DNA of 64,000 bases from positions 77,070 to 141,069 of the forward strand of contig NZ_UETR01000010.1 in NCBI RefSeq assembly GCF_900491745.1, given 5' to 3'. Position numbers and translations under genes: made by a program. The notes beneath the pieces were generated by a model, which ran no database searches, was not told where the DNA came from, and saw nothing but the letters and a program-made list of their open reading frames with translations. The DNA comes from Amarolinea aalborgensis. GTDB lineage: Bacteria > Chloroflexota > Anaerolineae > SSC4 > Amarolineaceae. This document shows, one piece after another, positions 1 through 11,291 of the stretch (positions within the stretch are counted from its first letter, which is position 1; each line of letters opens with the position of its first letter).

Positions 1-2
1 CA

Positions 3-119
3 GACGCCCTGCTCATCTGCCCGCGGGAGCGTGCGCAAGAGGTCAAGAAGATCACTGAGATGCTCAAAGAGCGCGGCATGACCGCGTACCTGGAAGGCGC
101 CACGAGCCGCGAGGCGTAG
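3..119 (+). CDS. 3' end of an unidentified protein (partial)
   Basis: An open frame enters from the left edge and ends in TAG, giving a 38-residue tail that starts DALLICPRERAQEV and ends GATSREA. The tail has a beta strand (ALLIC) followed by a charged helix, as at the C-terminus of an alpha/beta enzyme. AIR-synthase/HypE-like proteins end in a similar way, but the piece is too short to assign. It is on the same strand as the next gene but separated from it by about 375 bp of repeat-bearing DNA, so the two are probably not one operon. Confidence 0.5.
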   Translation, partial: DALLICPRERAQEVKKITEMLKERGMTAYLEGATSREA

Positions 120-172
120 CCGCCGGCGCTTTGGCTGTGGTGGGGTCACTTTTTTTCAGAAGGCGTCTCCGA

Positions 173-222
173 CGCCGACTGCGTCGCCGCATCGCAACGC
201 CGACTGCGTCGCCGCATCGCAA
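173..222. repeat. 25-bp perfect tandem duplication
   Basis: The unit beginning CGCCGACTGCGTCGCC occurs at 173-197 and is repeated without change at 198-222. It is non-coding and looks like a recent slippage or duplication event. Confidence 0.85.
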
Positions 223-376
223 CGGCGACGCCCCGTGCACCGCTTTCGGCAGACTCGCCAGAGGCTAAAGCCATCTGGCTACGACGTGGAAGCCCCTGCA
301 GGGCTGCTCCGGAGGCCCAGAGAGCCTTGCATTTGGTAGCCAGGGGCTTCCTAGCCCCTGGCGGGCTGGCGGGGTG

Positions 377-385
377 TGCTAAAAT
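377..385 (+). promoter_or_regulatory. possible extended -10 promoter
   Basis: TGCTAAAAT is a TGn-extended -10 element (TAAAAT at 380-385). No good -35 box lies 16-18 bp upstream. It would give a leader of about 100 nt carrying the two hairpins before the gene at 496. Confidence 0.35.
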
Positions 386-419
386 AGACTGACGCCCACC
401 CCTTTGGCTCTGGGCCTGT

Positions 420-465
420 CCCGAACACGTTCGGGAGTCCAGAGCCTGCCCCGAACAATTTCGGG
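420..465 (+). repeat. two tandem hairpins in the leader of the gene at 496
   Basis: CCCGAAC/GTTCGGG (420-435) and CCCGAA/TTCGGG (450-465) sit in a roughly 30-bp direct repeat beginning GCCTG. Both hairpins fall between the possible promoter and the start codon, so they would be transcribed. Confidence 0.6.
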
Positions 466-495
466 ACTCCGGGACTCAGAAGAAAGGATTACTGC

Positions 496-2259
496 ATGGA
501 TCGCGCTGTCCCATTTGCCACCAGTGAAGGCATCGAACTGTACCTGCGCACCTATTATTCTCTGCTGCGCAGCAGCGGCGCCATCCGCGTGCGTTCATTG
601 GAAGAAGCCCACATCGGCATGAATTCCAGCCTGCACTTCAGGGCCTCGGAAATGGAGCCTGACATTTCGGCGTTTCTCTACGCCTGGCTGCGTCTGCCGC
701 CGGAAATCGTGCACGTACGCTATGTCCTGCTCGGCCAATCAGAAGAGGTCTTTGCCCGCCGCGGCTACGGTTCGGTGGAAACCTGGCGCCTGGTGCGCGC
801 GCCTGCGCGGCGGCGCCGCATGTTCTATGATGACCACGAAAACCTGGCTTGCTTCATCGCCAGCGTCTCGGACATTGATGACCTGATTCCAATCCTGACC
901 GCTTTCCAAATCGAATGGAACAAGATGCACATGCGCCTGCGCAATTCGGTGCTCCTACAGAGCATCAAACAGCACCACGTGCAGGGCAAGCCGCTGGGCG
1001 ATGTGGAGCGAGAGGCGCTGCAAGAGATTCTGGAGATGAGCAGCGAGGATTTGGAGAAACTGGCAAGCGCCTGGGGCGCTAGTCTGGCCGAACGCCTGGA
1101 ACAGATAGGCCAGTATGAGATGAACCTGTTCGTTGATCTGCTGGCCGGCTCGCACACCCACTATCGCAAGGCCGTGCAAGGCTGGTGGCGCACCATCGAG
1201 GATCGCACCGCCGAAGCCAGCCAGGGGCATCTCGATGCGGCCGCGTTGGCCGGGCGCCCCGTCTATTTCGTTTCCAGCAATACCCACAGCTTTCCCAACG
1301 CCTTGTGCGGCTATGCCAGCCAACATCAAGCCGAGCTCCTGACCTTCCTGGAGGCGAACAATCCAGAAAACTTGTGGCCCGAAGCGCAGGCTGCCCTGGC
1401 TCTTGGCTCCCCGGGACGCCTGCAGAACCTGCTCTATTACCTCCAGCGTCATTACCTGGGAGAGCCTGGGCAAAGCCAGCGCGTGGCGGAGTATCGGCAG
1501 GCCGAGATCGAGTCAGGCGTCAGCACGATCAGCACCCCCGCGTATCTCGATGTGTCAAGTCACATTATTGAACTGAGCCGAATTGACCCGGCGCGCTGTG
1601 ATTTGCGCCTGCAGATGCCCCACCTGCAGCGGCTGCGGCAGAGCGATGCGATCATCATCAACATTGACTATCCGTTGGGCATGGCAGCCTATCACATCCT
1701 GGCCCAGGTAGCCAGCAACGTGCCGGTGCTGCGCGGCGCTTATTTCATGGGCAAAGCCGCTACGCTGAATGGCCGCGTCGGCGATGTGATGATTCCCAAC
1801 GTGGTCTACGACGAGCACTCGCGCAACACCTTCTTGTTCAAAAACATCTTCACGGCGGCCGATATCGCGCCCTATCTCTTGTTTGGCAGCGTCTTCGACA
1901 ATCAGAAGGCCATCACCGTACGCGGGACTTTCCTGCAAAACCGTGAGTTCATGGGTATCTTCTACCGTGAGGGTTACACCGACATCGAGATGGAGACCGG
2001 GCCTTACTTGAGCGCTTTGTATGAAGACATTTACCCGCAGCGTTACCCGCAAAATGAACTCGTCAATCTGTTCATCAACGCGCCCTACGACATCGGCGTG
2101 CTGCACTATGCGTCAGACACGCCTTACAGCCGCCGCCATCAACTGCTCTCCAAGAGCCTCTCCTATTTCGGCGTGGATGCCACCTATGCCACGACGATTG
2201 CGATCCTGCGCCGCATTTTCAAGCGGGAGATCGAGCTGCTGGGCGAGGAGCAAGACTGA
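496..2259 (+). CDS. conserved hypothetical protein with nucleoside-phosphorylase-like C-terminal motifs
   Basis: This 587-residue protein starts at an ATG preceded by AAAGGA. I do not recognise a characterised family; it resembles a domain-of-unknown-function group (possibly DUF6909) from memory only. The N-terminal two thirds is a helical and charged soluble region. Around residues 420-501 the sequence reads like purine/uridine phosphorylases: a glycine-rich NGRVGDVMIP near 426-434, then DIEMETGPYL near 496-505, which resembles the phosphorylase segment carrying the ribose-binding methionine and glutamate. There is no signal peptide or membrane segment. Its stop lies two bases before the priA start codon, so the two genes are almost certainly co-transcribed. 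The enzymatic reading is inference; only the open frame and the motifs are seen. Confidence 0.75.
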   Translation: MDRAVPFATSEGIELYLRTYYSLLRSSGAIRVRSLEEAHIGMNSSLHFRASEMEPDISAFLYAWLRLPPEIVHVRYVLLGQSEEVFARRGYGSVETWRLVRAPARRRRMFYDDHENLACFIASVSDIDDLIPILTAFQIEWNKMHMRLRNSVLLQSIKQHHVQGKPLGDVEREALQEILEMSSEDLEKLASAWGASLAERLEQIGQYEMNLFVDLLAGSHTHYRKAVQGWWRTIEDRTAEASQGHLDAAALAGRPVYFVSSNTHSFPNALCGYASQHQAELLTFLEANNPENLWPEAQAALALGSPGRLQNLLYYLQRHYLGEPGQSQRVAEYRQAEIESGVSTISTPAYLDVSSHIIELSRIDPARCDLRLQMPHLQRLRQSDAIIINIDYPLGMAAYHILAQVASNVPVLRGAYFMGKAATLNGRVGDVMIPNVVYDEHSRNTFLFKNIFTAADIAPYLLFGSVFDNQKAITVRGTFLQNREFMGIFYREGYTDIEMETGPYLSALYEDIYPQRYPQNELVNLFINAPYDIGVLHYASDTPYSRRHQLLSKSLSYFGVDATYATTIAILRRIFKREIELLGEEQD

Positions 2260-2261
2260 TC

Positions 2262-5117
2262 ATGGCCGAGCCTCACGCTGACCTCAAGGCGGCTGGTCCG
2301 TCTGCCACGGCGACCGTCTCCCCGGTGGCTGAAGTCGTGGTCAACACCCCGGTCAGCCGCGCGGGCGGTTACGACGCGTCGAGCGATATCTTCAGCTACG
2401 AGATTCCGCCGCTCTGGCAAGGGCAGATTGAGCCAGGACACCTGGTGTGGGCGCCGTTCAGCGGTCGGCGCTTACAAGGCATCGTCGTTGGCCTGGCCGC
2501 AGCCGCGCCGCCCGGCGTGACCCTGCGCCCACTGGATGAGCTGGCCGCGGCGGAGCCGGTGCTGTCGCCGGCCCACCTGGAGTTGGCGCGCTGGATGAGC
2601 CAGCGCTACCTGGCGCCGCTGCGCGATTGCCTCTTTGTGATGCTGCCGGCCGGCGTCGCCCAGCGCGTGGATGTCGTGCTGGCCCGCCAGGGCGCCGGGC
2701 CGCTGCCCGATGACTTGAGCGCGGAGCAGCGCAGCCTGCTGCTGCGCTTGCAGCGCAGCGACGCCGCGCAGCGCGTGCTGAAGAAGGAAAATCCGGCCTG
2801 GGGCCAGAGCCGCGTCCTGCAGCCGCTGCTTCAGCGTGGTCTGCTCACCCGGCGCAGCGCGGTGACCTCGCCCACGGTGCGGCCGCAGATGCAGCCCTGG
2901 GTGCGCCTGCTGGCCGACGCCGCGACCATCGGCCAGATGTTGCCCACATTGGGGCGCCGCAGCAAGCAGGCCGATGCCCTGGCGATGCTGGCGCGGCAAA
3001 CGCCGCCTGCGCTGACGATGGACGCGCTACAAAAGCTGGCTGGGTGCGGCGCGGGGCCGCTGCAAGCCCTGGCCGCGCGCGGCTGGATCAGCATCGCGCC
3101 TGGCCCCGAAGCGGCTGCGCGGCTGGTGACGTTGAATCTACCGCCCGCGGAGGTCAACGCCCATCTGGTCGGTCTGCGCGGGGGTGAAAAATACCAACGC
3201 GTGCTGACGGCGCTGCAGGAGGCTGGCGAGCCGTTATGGATCGGCCGCGTGCAGGCCGAAGCAGACGTTGATGCACCCACCGTGCGCGAATTGGCCGCCG
3301 CAGGCTTGATCGCGCTGGAGCAGGTGGAGGTGATGCGCGATCCGTTGGCCGGCCGCACCTTCGAGCAGCAAAGCCCGCCGCTGTTGACGGCCGAACAACA
3401 GAACGCCTGGGAAGCCATCGAAGCCACCCTGGGCGTGGATCAACCGACCGACGCGGCAGCCCGTGCGGCGGGTCGCTTCTTCCTTTTGTTCGGGGTGACC
3501 GGCAGCGGCAAGACCGAAATCTACCTGCGCGCGATTGCCACGGCGCTGGCGCACGGGAAACAGGCCATCGTCCTGGTGCCAGAAATCGCGCTCACGCCGC
3601 AGACGATCAACCGGTTCGCGGTGCGCTTTCCCAATCAAATTGCCGTCTGGCACAGCGATTTGTCTCCTGGGGAGCGCTTCGACGCCTGGCGGAGGATGCG
3701 TCGGGGTGAACTGCGGGTGGTGATTGGTCCGCGCTCGGCGCTCTTCGCGCCGCTGCCCAACCTGGGCGTCATCATCGTGGACGAGGAGCATGACAGCAGC
3801 TACAAAGAGCACGAGCGGCAGCCTCGCTATCAGGCCCGCGCGGTTGCGCTGCGCCTGGCGCAGCTGACCGGGGCCACGGTCATTCTGGGCAGCGCCACCC
3901 CTTCGCTGGAAACGTTTTACGCGGCTCAGCGTGGTCAACTGCAGCTCCTGGCAATGCCGAGTCGCGTGATGGGACACCAGGTGGCCGCGGTCACGCCGGA
4001 TGCTGGCCCGCTGACCATTGAGCTGCCCGAGGTCAGCGTGGTGGATTTGCGCCAGGAACTGCGCGCGGGCAACCGCAGCGTTCTGAGCCGCGCCCTGCAA
4101 GACGCGCTGCGCCAAACCCTGGACGCAGGTGAGCAGGCCATTCTGTTCCTCAATCGTCGCGGCAACGCAACCGTGGTAATGTGCCGTGACTGCGGCTATG
4201 TGGAGAAGTGCAGCCGCTGCGAGCTGCCAATGACCTATCATGGCCCCCTGGCCGAGGCGGAACAGCCAATCCTGTTGGAATCAGCGCCGCCTGGGGGGCA
4301 GCGTCCCATGACGCCTTTCCTACTCTGCCATCAGTGCAACCGCCGCCGGCCTGTGCCCACGACCTGCCCGGCCTGCGGTTCCGTGCGTATCCGCTACCTG
4401 GGCGCAGGCACGCAGCGCATCGAACAGGAGGTGCGTGACCTGTTTCCCCAGGCGCGCCCCTTGCGCTGGGACCGTGACACGACGCAGCACAAAGGCGCGC
4501 ACGCGGACATCCTGGAGCGTTTCAGCACGCATCAAGCCAATGTGCTCATCGGCACCCAAATGATTGCCAAGGGCCTCGATCTCCCGATGGTGACGCTGGT
4601 CGGCGTGATCAGCGCCGATGTGGGGCTGTACTTGCCGGACCTGCGCGCCGCCGAGCACACCTTCCAGGTGTTGATGCAGGTCGCGGGGCGCGCCGGCCGC
4701 AGCGCGCGCGAGGGCCGGGTGATTATCCAGACGTACACGCCCGACCATTACACGGTGCAGGCAGCTAGTCAGCATGATTATGTCAGCTTCTTCCGGCGCG
4801 AGTTGGATTATCGCCGCCAGTTGGACTACCCGCCGCTGACGCGGCTGGTGCGGCTGGTGTATAGCCACAGCAATGCTGAGCGCGCCGAAACCGAGACGCA
4901 GCGGGTGGCGCGCCTGATTCAAGCTGAGATCAGCCGGCTGGGGATGAGCGACGTGGGCGTGATTGGGCCTGCGCCCTGTTTCTTTGCCCGTTTGCGTTAT
5001 CGCTACCGTTGGCATATCCTGCTGCGCGGGCGCGGTCATGACCCCGCTGCCATCGTGCGTCCCCTCTCACTGCCCCCCGGATGGCATGTGGATGTAGATC
5101 CGCTCAATCTGCTGTGA
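2262..5117 (+). CDS. priA: primosomal protein N' (replication restart helicase PriA)
   Basis: PriA is the 3'-5' superfamily 2 helicase that binds stalled forks and reloads the replicative helicase. This 951-residue protein is longer than E. coli PriA (about 730). It shows the N-terminal fork-binding region (GYDASSDIFSYEIPP), Walker A GVTGSGKTE near residue 412, the DEEH box near 507, and the cysteine cluster that binds two zinc ions between about 641 and 706 (CRDCGY, CSRCELP, CHQCN, CPACGS). Motifs TQMIAKGLD and QVAGRAGRS of the second RecA lobe follow. The extra length is mainly a 90-100-residue insertion before the helicase core, plus a small insertion between zinc cysteines (about residues 660-685). 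It starts two bases after the upstream stop, so expression is coupled. Confidence 0.96.
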   Translation: MAEPHADLKAAGPSATATVSPVAEVVVNTPVSRAGGYDASSDIFSYEIPPLWQGQIEPGHLVWAPFSGRRLQGIVVGLAAAAPPGVTLRPLDELAAAEPVLSPAHLELARWMSQRYLAPLRDCLFVMLPAGVAQRVDVVLARQGAGPLPDDLSAEQRSLLLRLQRSDAAQRVLKKENPAWGQSRVLQPLLQRGLLTRRSAVTSPTVRPQMQPWVRLLADAATIGQMLPTLGRRSKQADALAMLARQTPPALTMDALQKLAGCGAGPLQALAARGWISIAPGPEAAARLVTLNLPPAEVNAHLVGLRGGEKYQRVLTALQEAGEPLWIGRVQAEADVDAPTVRELAAAGLIALEQVEVMRDPLAGRTFEQQSPPLLTAEQQNAWEAIEATLGVDQPTDAAARAAGRFFLLFGVTGSGKTEIYLRAIATALAHGKQAIVLVPEIALTPQTINRFAVRFPNQIAVWHSDLSPGERFDAWRRMRRGELRVVIGPRSALFAPLPNLGVIIVDEEHDSSYKEHERQPRYQARAVALRLAQLTGATVILGSATPSLETFYAAQRGQLQLLAMPSRVMGHQVAAVTPDAGPLTIELPEVSVVDLRQELRAGNRSVLSRALQDALRQTLDAGEQAILFLNRRGNATVVMCRDCGYVEKCSRCELPMTYHGPLAEAEQPILLESAPPGGQRPMTPFLLCHQCNRRRPVPTTCPACGSVRIRYLGAGTQRIEQEVRDLFPQARPLRWDRDTTQHKGAHADILERFSTHQANVLIGTQMIAKGLDLPMVTLVGVISADVGLYLPDLRAAEHTFQVLMQVAGRAGRSAREGRVIIQTYTPDHYTVQAASQHDYVSFFRRELDYRRQLDYPPLTRLVRLVYSHSNAERAETETQRVARLIQAEISRLGMSDVGVIGPAPCFFARLRYRYRWHILLRGRGHDPAAIVRPLSLPPGWHVDVDPLNLL

Positions 5118-5162
5118 GCAGATTAGCCGCCGCTGCCGACCCATCCGCTGAACCTTGACCAG

Positions 5163-6590
5163 CTACGAGGCCGCGCCTAACTTGTCCAGGTGAAACGCAT
5201 CGTGAATGCGGCGCACCGCGGTGTCGGCGTCGCCCTGCATCACCACCAACGAGATGTTGACCTCGGATGAACCCTGGGCAATCGCCACGACGTTGATGCC
5301 GGCGTCGCCCAGCGCGCCAAACACGCGCGCCGCAATGCCGGGGGTGCCGGCCATCTCTGAGCCGACCACCGCTACGATGACGATATCATCGCGGCCGCTG
5401 ATGGCGTCCACCCAATGATGCTGCAGCTCGCTCCCCAGGTCATGACGCAGACTCGACAGCACAGCCGGTGAATCGCTCTGCGGCACCACGAAGGTGATGC
5501 TTTGTTCCGACGACGACTGTGAGATCATCAGTACGTTGGCGCCGGTGCGAGCCACCGCGGCAAAGGTGCGCGCGGCGATGCCCGGCACGCCCATCATTCC
5601 CTTGCCGGCCACATTGATCAGCGTCAAGTTTTTGATCGCCGTGATCGCCTTGACTGTGCCGATGCTGTGCCCGACTTGCGACAGTTCTTTGACGATGCGT
5701 GTGCCGGGATGCTCTGGGTTGAAGGTGTTGAGCACCCGCAGCGGAATTTCGCGTTCGATGGCGGGCAGAATGGTCTTGGGATGCAGCACCTTAGCGCCAA
5801 AATAGGACAGCTCGGCCGCTTCGCTGTAGGAAAGCTCCGGCAGGGTGCGGGCCGTGGGCACGATGCGCGGGTCCGCGGTGAGCACGCCATCCACATCGGT
5901 CCAAATTTGCACTTCGTTCGCGTCAAGCACGGCGCCCAAGATCGCGGCTGAGTAATCAGAACCGCCGCGGCCCAACGTCGTTGGGATGCCCTCGACCGTG
6001 GCGCCGATGAACCCGGTGACAACCGGCACTACGCCGCCTTCGAGCAGTGGAAGCAGGCGCTCCTGGCTGTGCGCCCGCGTTTCTGCCAGCAGAGGACTGG
6101 CATTGCCAAAATTGCCGTCGGTGACGAGCACTTCGGTGGCATCTACGGCTTCGGCATGCACGCCATGCGCACGCAGCACAGCGGCCAGCAGCGGCGCGGC
6201 CAGGCGTTCGCCCAGACCGGAGACAACATCCAGCCCGCGGCTGGTCAGTTCGCCCAGGACCGCGATGCTGCGACAAAGCCGCTCGAAGCTGCGCAGGCGC
6301 TCATCGAACAGGCGGCCGAGCGCCGCGCGTTCGACCCCATCGGCCACCAGTTGGCCCGCCACGACCTGGTGCTTGACCAGGAGTGAGAGCCGCGCCTCGC
6401 GGTAGGCTTCTTCCTGGCCAACGGCAGCCGCCCGCGCCGCTGCGATCAAGGTGTTGGTGACTCCGCTCATGGCCGATGTCACGACAACCACCTGCGCGTC
6501 CTGCGCCCGCGCGGCCGCCACGATCTTCGCCACCTGCGCAAAGGCTTCAGCGCCGCCCACCGATGTGCCGCCAAATTTCATGACTAACAT
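5163..6590 (-). CDS. lysC: aspartate kinase
   Basis: It phosphorylates aspartate to 4-phospho-aspartate, the first step toward lysine, threonine and methionine. The protein opens MLVMKFGGTSVGG with the KFGGTS nucleotide/aspartate motif at residues 4-9, and carries GRGGSDYSA near 208 and two C-terminal ACT domains (about 320-475) that sense amino acids. The start is set at the ATG at 6590 because GGAG lies about 10 bp upstream of it. A GTG five codons further upstream, at 6605, is the alternative. It lies downstream of metY-metX-metW on the same strand after a 174-bp gap. It may therefore be read partly from the SAM-controlled transcript, but an inverted repeat in the gap could limit that. Confidence 0.95.
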   Translation of the reverse strand: MLVMKFGGTSVGGAEAFAQVAKIVAAARAQDAQVVVVTSAMSGVTNTLIAAARAAAVGQEEAYREARLSLLVKHQVVAGQLVADGVERAALGRLFDERLRSFERLCRSIAVLGELTSRGLDVVSGLGERLAAPLLAAVLRAHGVHAEAVDATEVLVTDGNFGNASPLLAETRAHSQERLLPLLEGGVVPVVTGFIGATVEGIPTTLGRGGSDYSAAILGAVLDANEVQIWTDVDGVLTADPRIVPTARTLPELSYSEAAELSYFGAKVLHPKTILPAIEREIPLRVLNTFNPEHPGTRIVKELSQVGHSIGTVKAITAIKNLTLINVAGKGMMGVPGIAARTFAAVARTGANVLMISQSSSEQSITFVVPQSDSPAVLSSLRHDLGSELQHHWVDAISGRDDIVIVAVVGSEMAGTPGIAARVFGALGDAGINVVAIAQGSSEVNISLVVMQGDADTAVRRIHDAFHLDKLGAAS

Positions 6591-6613
6591 AATCTTCTTC
6601 TCCACCTCTCTAT

Positions 6614-6716
6614 AACTTGGACAGGATTGACAGGATGAACATGATTTTTCCCCAGCGTATGCAAAACAATCCGCATGAAGAACCGACTATCCTGCCAATC
6701 CTGTAAATCCTGTCTA
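6614..6716. repeat. imperfect inverted repeat between lysC and metW
   Basis: GGACAGGATTGACAGGATG near 6617 is answered by ATCCTGCCAATCCTGTAAAT near 6690 on the opposite strand. It could form a long imperfect hairpin in the metW-lysC gap. No U-tract follows, so it is not a clear terminator. Confidence 0.5.
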
Positions 6717-6764
6717 TGCTCCTGGCAGCCTTAGCAGTGACTGGGAATCTCTAAACTGCAATCC

Positions 6765-7451
6765 TTAATCCTTCTTCCGCGCCAGTTCGAACACGGCCAC
6801 CGTCGCCAGCAGATTGCTCGCCCAGGCGGTTGTCAGCAATCGCTGGCCGTCCAGGAACTGCGCGCGCAGGACGCGTATCCCCTGGCTGGCGCAGAAGTCC
6901 TGGAAATCACGAATCGTCAAGGCGCGGGCGCGCGGCGAGGCCCAGGGAAGACCATCGGTCGGCGCCGTGGGCATGCGCCCGGTCAGCAGCAGGTTGACGC
7001 GGTAACGCCAGTGGCCCCAGTTCGCAAAACTGACCAGGCCGCGCTCGCCCACGCGCAGAATCTCAGCCAGCGTGCGCGCGGGATCATCCACGAAGGGCAT
7101 CGTCTGGCTCAAAACGACGTAATCGAACGCGCGGTCAGGATAGTCGGGCAGGCAAGCCTCCAGATTCCCCTGGCGCACGCTCAGCCCACGGCGCACACAG
7201 GTCAGCACGCCGCTTTCGGACAGCTCCAGCCCACGGCCAATCACCTGGCGCTCTGTTTTGAGAAAAGCCAGCAAGTCCCCATTGCCGCAGCCGATGTCGA
7301 AGACGCGACTGCCAGGCGTGATGAAATCAGCAATCGCGCGCAGGTCCCTGCGCAGCGCAGGGATTTCACCAAGACTGCCGGCCTCCTGGCCTGGATTCTG
7401 CGCATAACGTCCCACATGCAGCGAATCAAGAGACGGTAGATGGATAGCCAT
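6765..7451 (-). CDS. metW: MetW-like methionine biosynthesis protein
   Basis: MetW is a small SAM-methyltransferase-fold protein that accompanies MetX and is needed for its activity in several bacteria. This 228-residue protein has the SAM-binding loop FDIGCGNGDLL at residues 51-61 and the MetW-type segments FDYVVLSQTMPFV and SFANWGHWRYR. It starts 15 bp after the metX stop, and AAGGGGG lies about 10 bp upstream of the ATG. The metY-metX-metW order supports a role in homoserine acetylation for methionine synthesis. Confidence 0.93.
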   Translation of the reverse strand: MAIHLPSLDSLHVGRYAQNPGQEAGSLGEIPALRRDLRAIADFITPGSRVFDIGCGNGDLLAFLKTERQVIGRGLELSESGVLTCVRRGLSVRQGNLEACLPDYPDRAFDYVVLSQTMPFVDDPARTLAEILRVGERGLVSFANWGHWRYRVNLLLTGRMPTAPTDGLPWASPRARALTIRDFQDFCASQGIRVLRAQFLDGQRLLTTAWASNLLATVAVFELARKKD

Positions 7452-7466
7452 GATGCAAGAACCCCC

Positions 7467-8621
<1,155 letters not shown>

Positions 8622-8644
8622 GGCCGGTTGCCTGCATACGGCCG

Positions 8645-8683
8645 GGCCGGTTGAGCGAGCGTCGGACGCCCGCCCAACCGGCC
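8645..8683 (-). repeat. hairpin between metY and metX
   Basis: GGCCGGTTG (8645-8653) and CAACCGGCC (8675-8683) form a perfect 9-bp stem around a 21-nt loop in the short metY-metX gap. No T-run follows. It may stabilise a processed end or adjust metX expression. Confidence 0.6.
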
Positions 8684-8695
8684 AGGTTGATCCTC

Positions 8696-9988
<1,293 letters not shown>

Positions 9989-10189
9989 CGTTTGGATCTC
10001 CTGTGCATGGTGGTTGATTTGGCTCATACTGTCTTCCCGGTGGTTGCGCAGGCCGCCGTTCAGACCGACTGCACTGATGCTTGGGCGAGCGCCGCTGCTC
10101 ACAGGTACCCCGCCAGCTTGGGGTAACAAAAACCCTCTCGGCATATGGACAAGAGGGCATGCGTCGTTGCACGACTGAGCGACGAGAAC

Positions 10190-10219
10190 AAAAAAATCCT
10201 CCTCGAAGTGAGGAGGAAT
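10190..10219 (-). terminator. riboswitch expression-platform terminator
   Basis: Read on the minus strand, ATTCCTCCTCACTTCGAGG continues to close an 8-bp stem with a five-base loop and then runs into seven T residues. It lies about 20 bp downstream of the SAM-I aptamer, where the SAM-bound form would terminate transcription. Confidence 0.93.
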
Positions 10220-10239
10220 GGCGCCGCGTCAGCCACTGC

Positions 10240-10415
10240 CTCTCATCTTCCAGATTACATCTGCCGGATTTGGCACCATAACCTGGCTGGTGACGGGTGG
10301 GTCACGATGCGCGTCGTCCATCATTGGCGACTCGTATCATGGCTCGTGTCTACCTACCAGTGGTCTGGTTGCCGAGGCTTCATAGGGCCGGTCCCTCAGC
10401 CTCTCTGGATAAGAG
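10240..10415 (-). promoter_or_regulatory. SAM-I (S-box) riboswitch
   Basis: The minus strand begins CTCTTATCCAGAGAGGCTGA, continues with the conserved GGGACCGGCCC, ATGAAGCCTCGGCAACC and GGTGCCAAATCC blocks, and closes with GGAAGATGAGAG, which pairs with the first bases to form P1 (10240-10247 with 10408-10415). These are the standard S-box consensus elements in order. The P3 region between CAACC and GGTGCCA is long. It is followed by an intrinsic terminator, so the expected control is transcription termination of metY-metX-metW (and perhaps lysC) when SAM is bound. Confidence 0.96.
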
Positions 10416-10442
10416 CATCAGTACTATTCAATTGTTATCATG

Positions 10443-10471
10443 CTTATAGCATATATTCAACCGCGTGTCAA
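10443..10471 (-). promoter_or_regulatory. sigma70-type promoter of the met operon
   Basis: On the minus strand TTGACA (10466-10471) and TATAAG (10443-10448) are separated by exactly 17 bp. Transcription would start about 20 bp before the first base of the SAM-I aptamer. Confidence 0.85.
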
Positions 10472-10494
10472 TTTTCGCTTTACGGCCGCATGGT

Positions 10495-10524
10495 TTGTGA
10501 ACCCATCGTTCCCTGTGGTACAAT
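10495..10524 (+). promoter_or_regulatory. promoter of menG, likely leaderless
   Basis: TTGTGA (10495-10500), an 18-bp spacer and TACAAT (10519-10524). The menG ATG begins at 10532, seven bases after the -10 box, which is where the transcript should begin. No ribosome-binding site is seen. Confidence 0.7.
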
Positions 10525-10531
10525 CCCGCTC

Positions 10532-11290
10532 ATGACCAAGCCTATAGATGTAATGGCGACGCCGGCGATCTTGCCCGACCTGGAGCAAAAGCCGACCTAC
10601 GTCAACCAAATGTTCGCTGCGATTGCCGGGCGCTATGATGTGATGAACCGCGTGATGACCGGCGGTCAGGATCAGCGGTGGCGCCGTCTGATTGTCAAGC
10701 AATGCCATTTGCCCAGCGGCGGCCACCTGCTGGATGTTGCGACCGGCACCGGCGACATTGGCTTCGAGGCCATGCGCCTGCGCCCGGATGTGCGCGTCAC
10801 CGGCGTTGATTTTACGCATGAGATGATGATCGTGGGGCAGCGTAAAGCCTACCGCGAAGGGCTGCTCGATGTGCATGGTTCACGCCTGCGCTTCGCCGAC
10901 GCCGACACCCTCAGCCTGCCGTTTGCCGATGCCACTTTCGACGCGGTCTGTTCCGGCTTTTTGATGCGCAATGTCACCGACATCGCGCGCGCGTTTGCCG
11001 AGCAGCGCCGCGTGGTCAAACCGGGCGGCCGCGTCGTGTGCCTGGAAATCACACGTCCGCAGGCGCCCGTCTGGCGTGACCTGTTCGGTCTCTATTTTTT
11101 CCGCCTGGTGCCGTTGATCGGCAGCCTGCTCAGCGGTCAGCCGCAGGCGTACACCTACCTGCCTCATTCGACGCTCGCTTTCCCGCTGCCGCAGGCGCTG
11201 CAAGGGATCATGGAGTCGGTGGGGCTGCGCCGCGTACGCTACCAAACCCTGATGCTCGGCACTGTGGCGCTGCACGTGGGCGAGGTGTAG
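10532..11290 (+). CDS. menG: demethylmenaquinone methyltransferase (UbiE/MenG family)
   Basis: It methylates demethylmenaquinone with SAM in the last step of menaquinone synthesis. The 252-residue protein has the family entry NRVMTGGQDQRWRR near 39-52, the SAM loop DVATGTGDI at 68-76, and the UbiE signatures GVDFTHEMM and FGLYFFRLVPLIGSLLS. The frame is open back to 10145, but that extension crosses the riboswitch on the other strand and is not protein-like. The start is therefore the ATG at 10532, directly downstream of a -10 box; ATG 10553 is an alternative. It is followed one base later by ubiX. Confidence 0.94.
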   Translation: MTKPIDVMATPAILPDLEQKPTYVNQMFAAIAGRYDVMNRVMTGGQDQRWRRLIVKQCHLPSGGHLLDVATGTGDIGFEAMRLRPDVRVTGVDFTHEMMIVGQRKAYREGLLDVHGSRLRFADADTLSLPFADATFDAVCSGFLMRNVTDIARAFAEQRRVVKPGGRVVCLEITRPQAPVWRDLFGLYFFRLVPLIGSLLSGQPQAYTYLPHSTLAFPLPQALQGIMESVGLRRVRYQTLMLGTVALHVGEV

Positions 11291-11291
11291 T

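Larger units (their letters stand above)
120..495. other. intergenic region with repeats, no gene seen
   Basis: No coding frame with a ribosome-binding site is visible. The stretch holds a 25-bp tandem duplication (173-222), a diverged copy (about 271-305) of the intergenic repeat seen again at 36283 and 36424, a possible extended -10 element near 380, and two small hairpins just before the next gene. Confidence 0.6.

Noticed and set aside
146..170. Terminator after the partial gene at the left edge
   Set aside because: There is a run of seven T at about 151-157, but no convincing GC-rich stem directly before it.
10145..10531. N-terminal extension of menG
   Set aside because: It would run through the SAM-I riboswitch and terminator of the opposite strand and is unlike any UbiE/MenG N-terminus.
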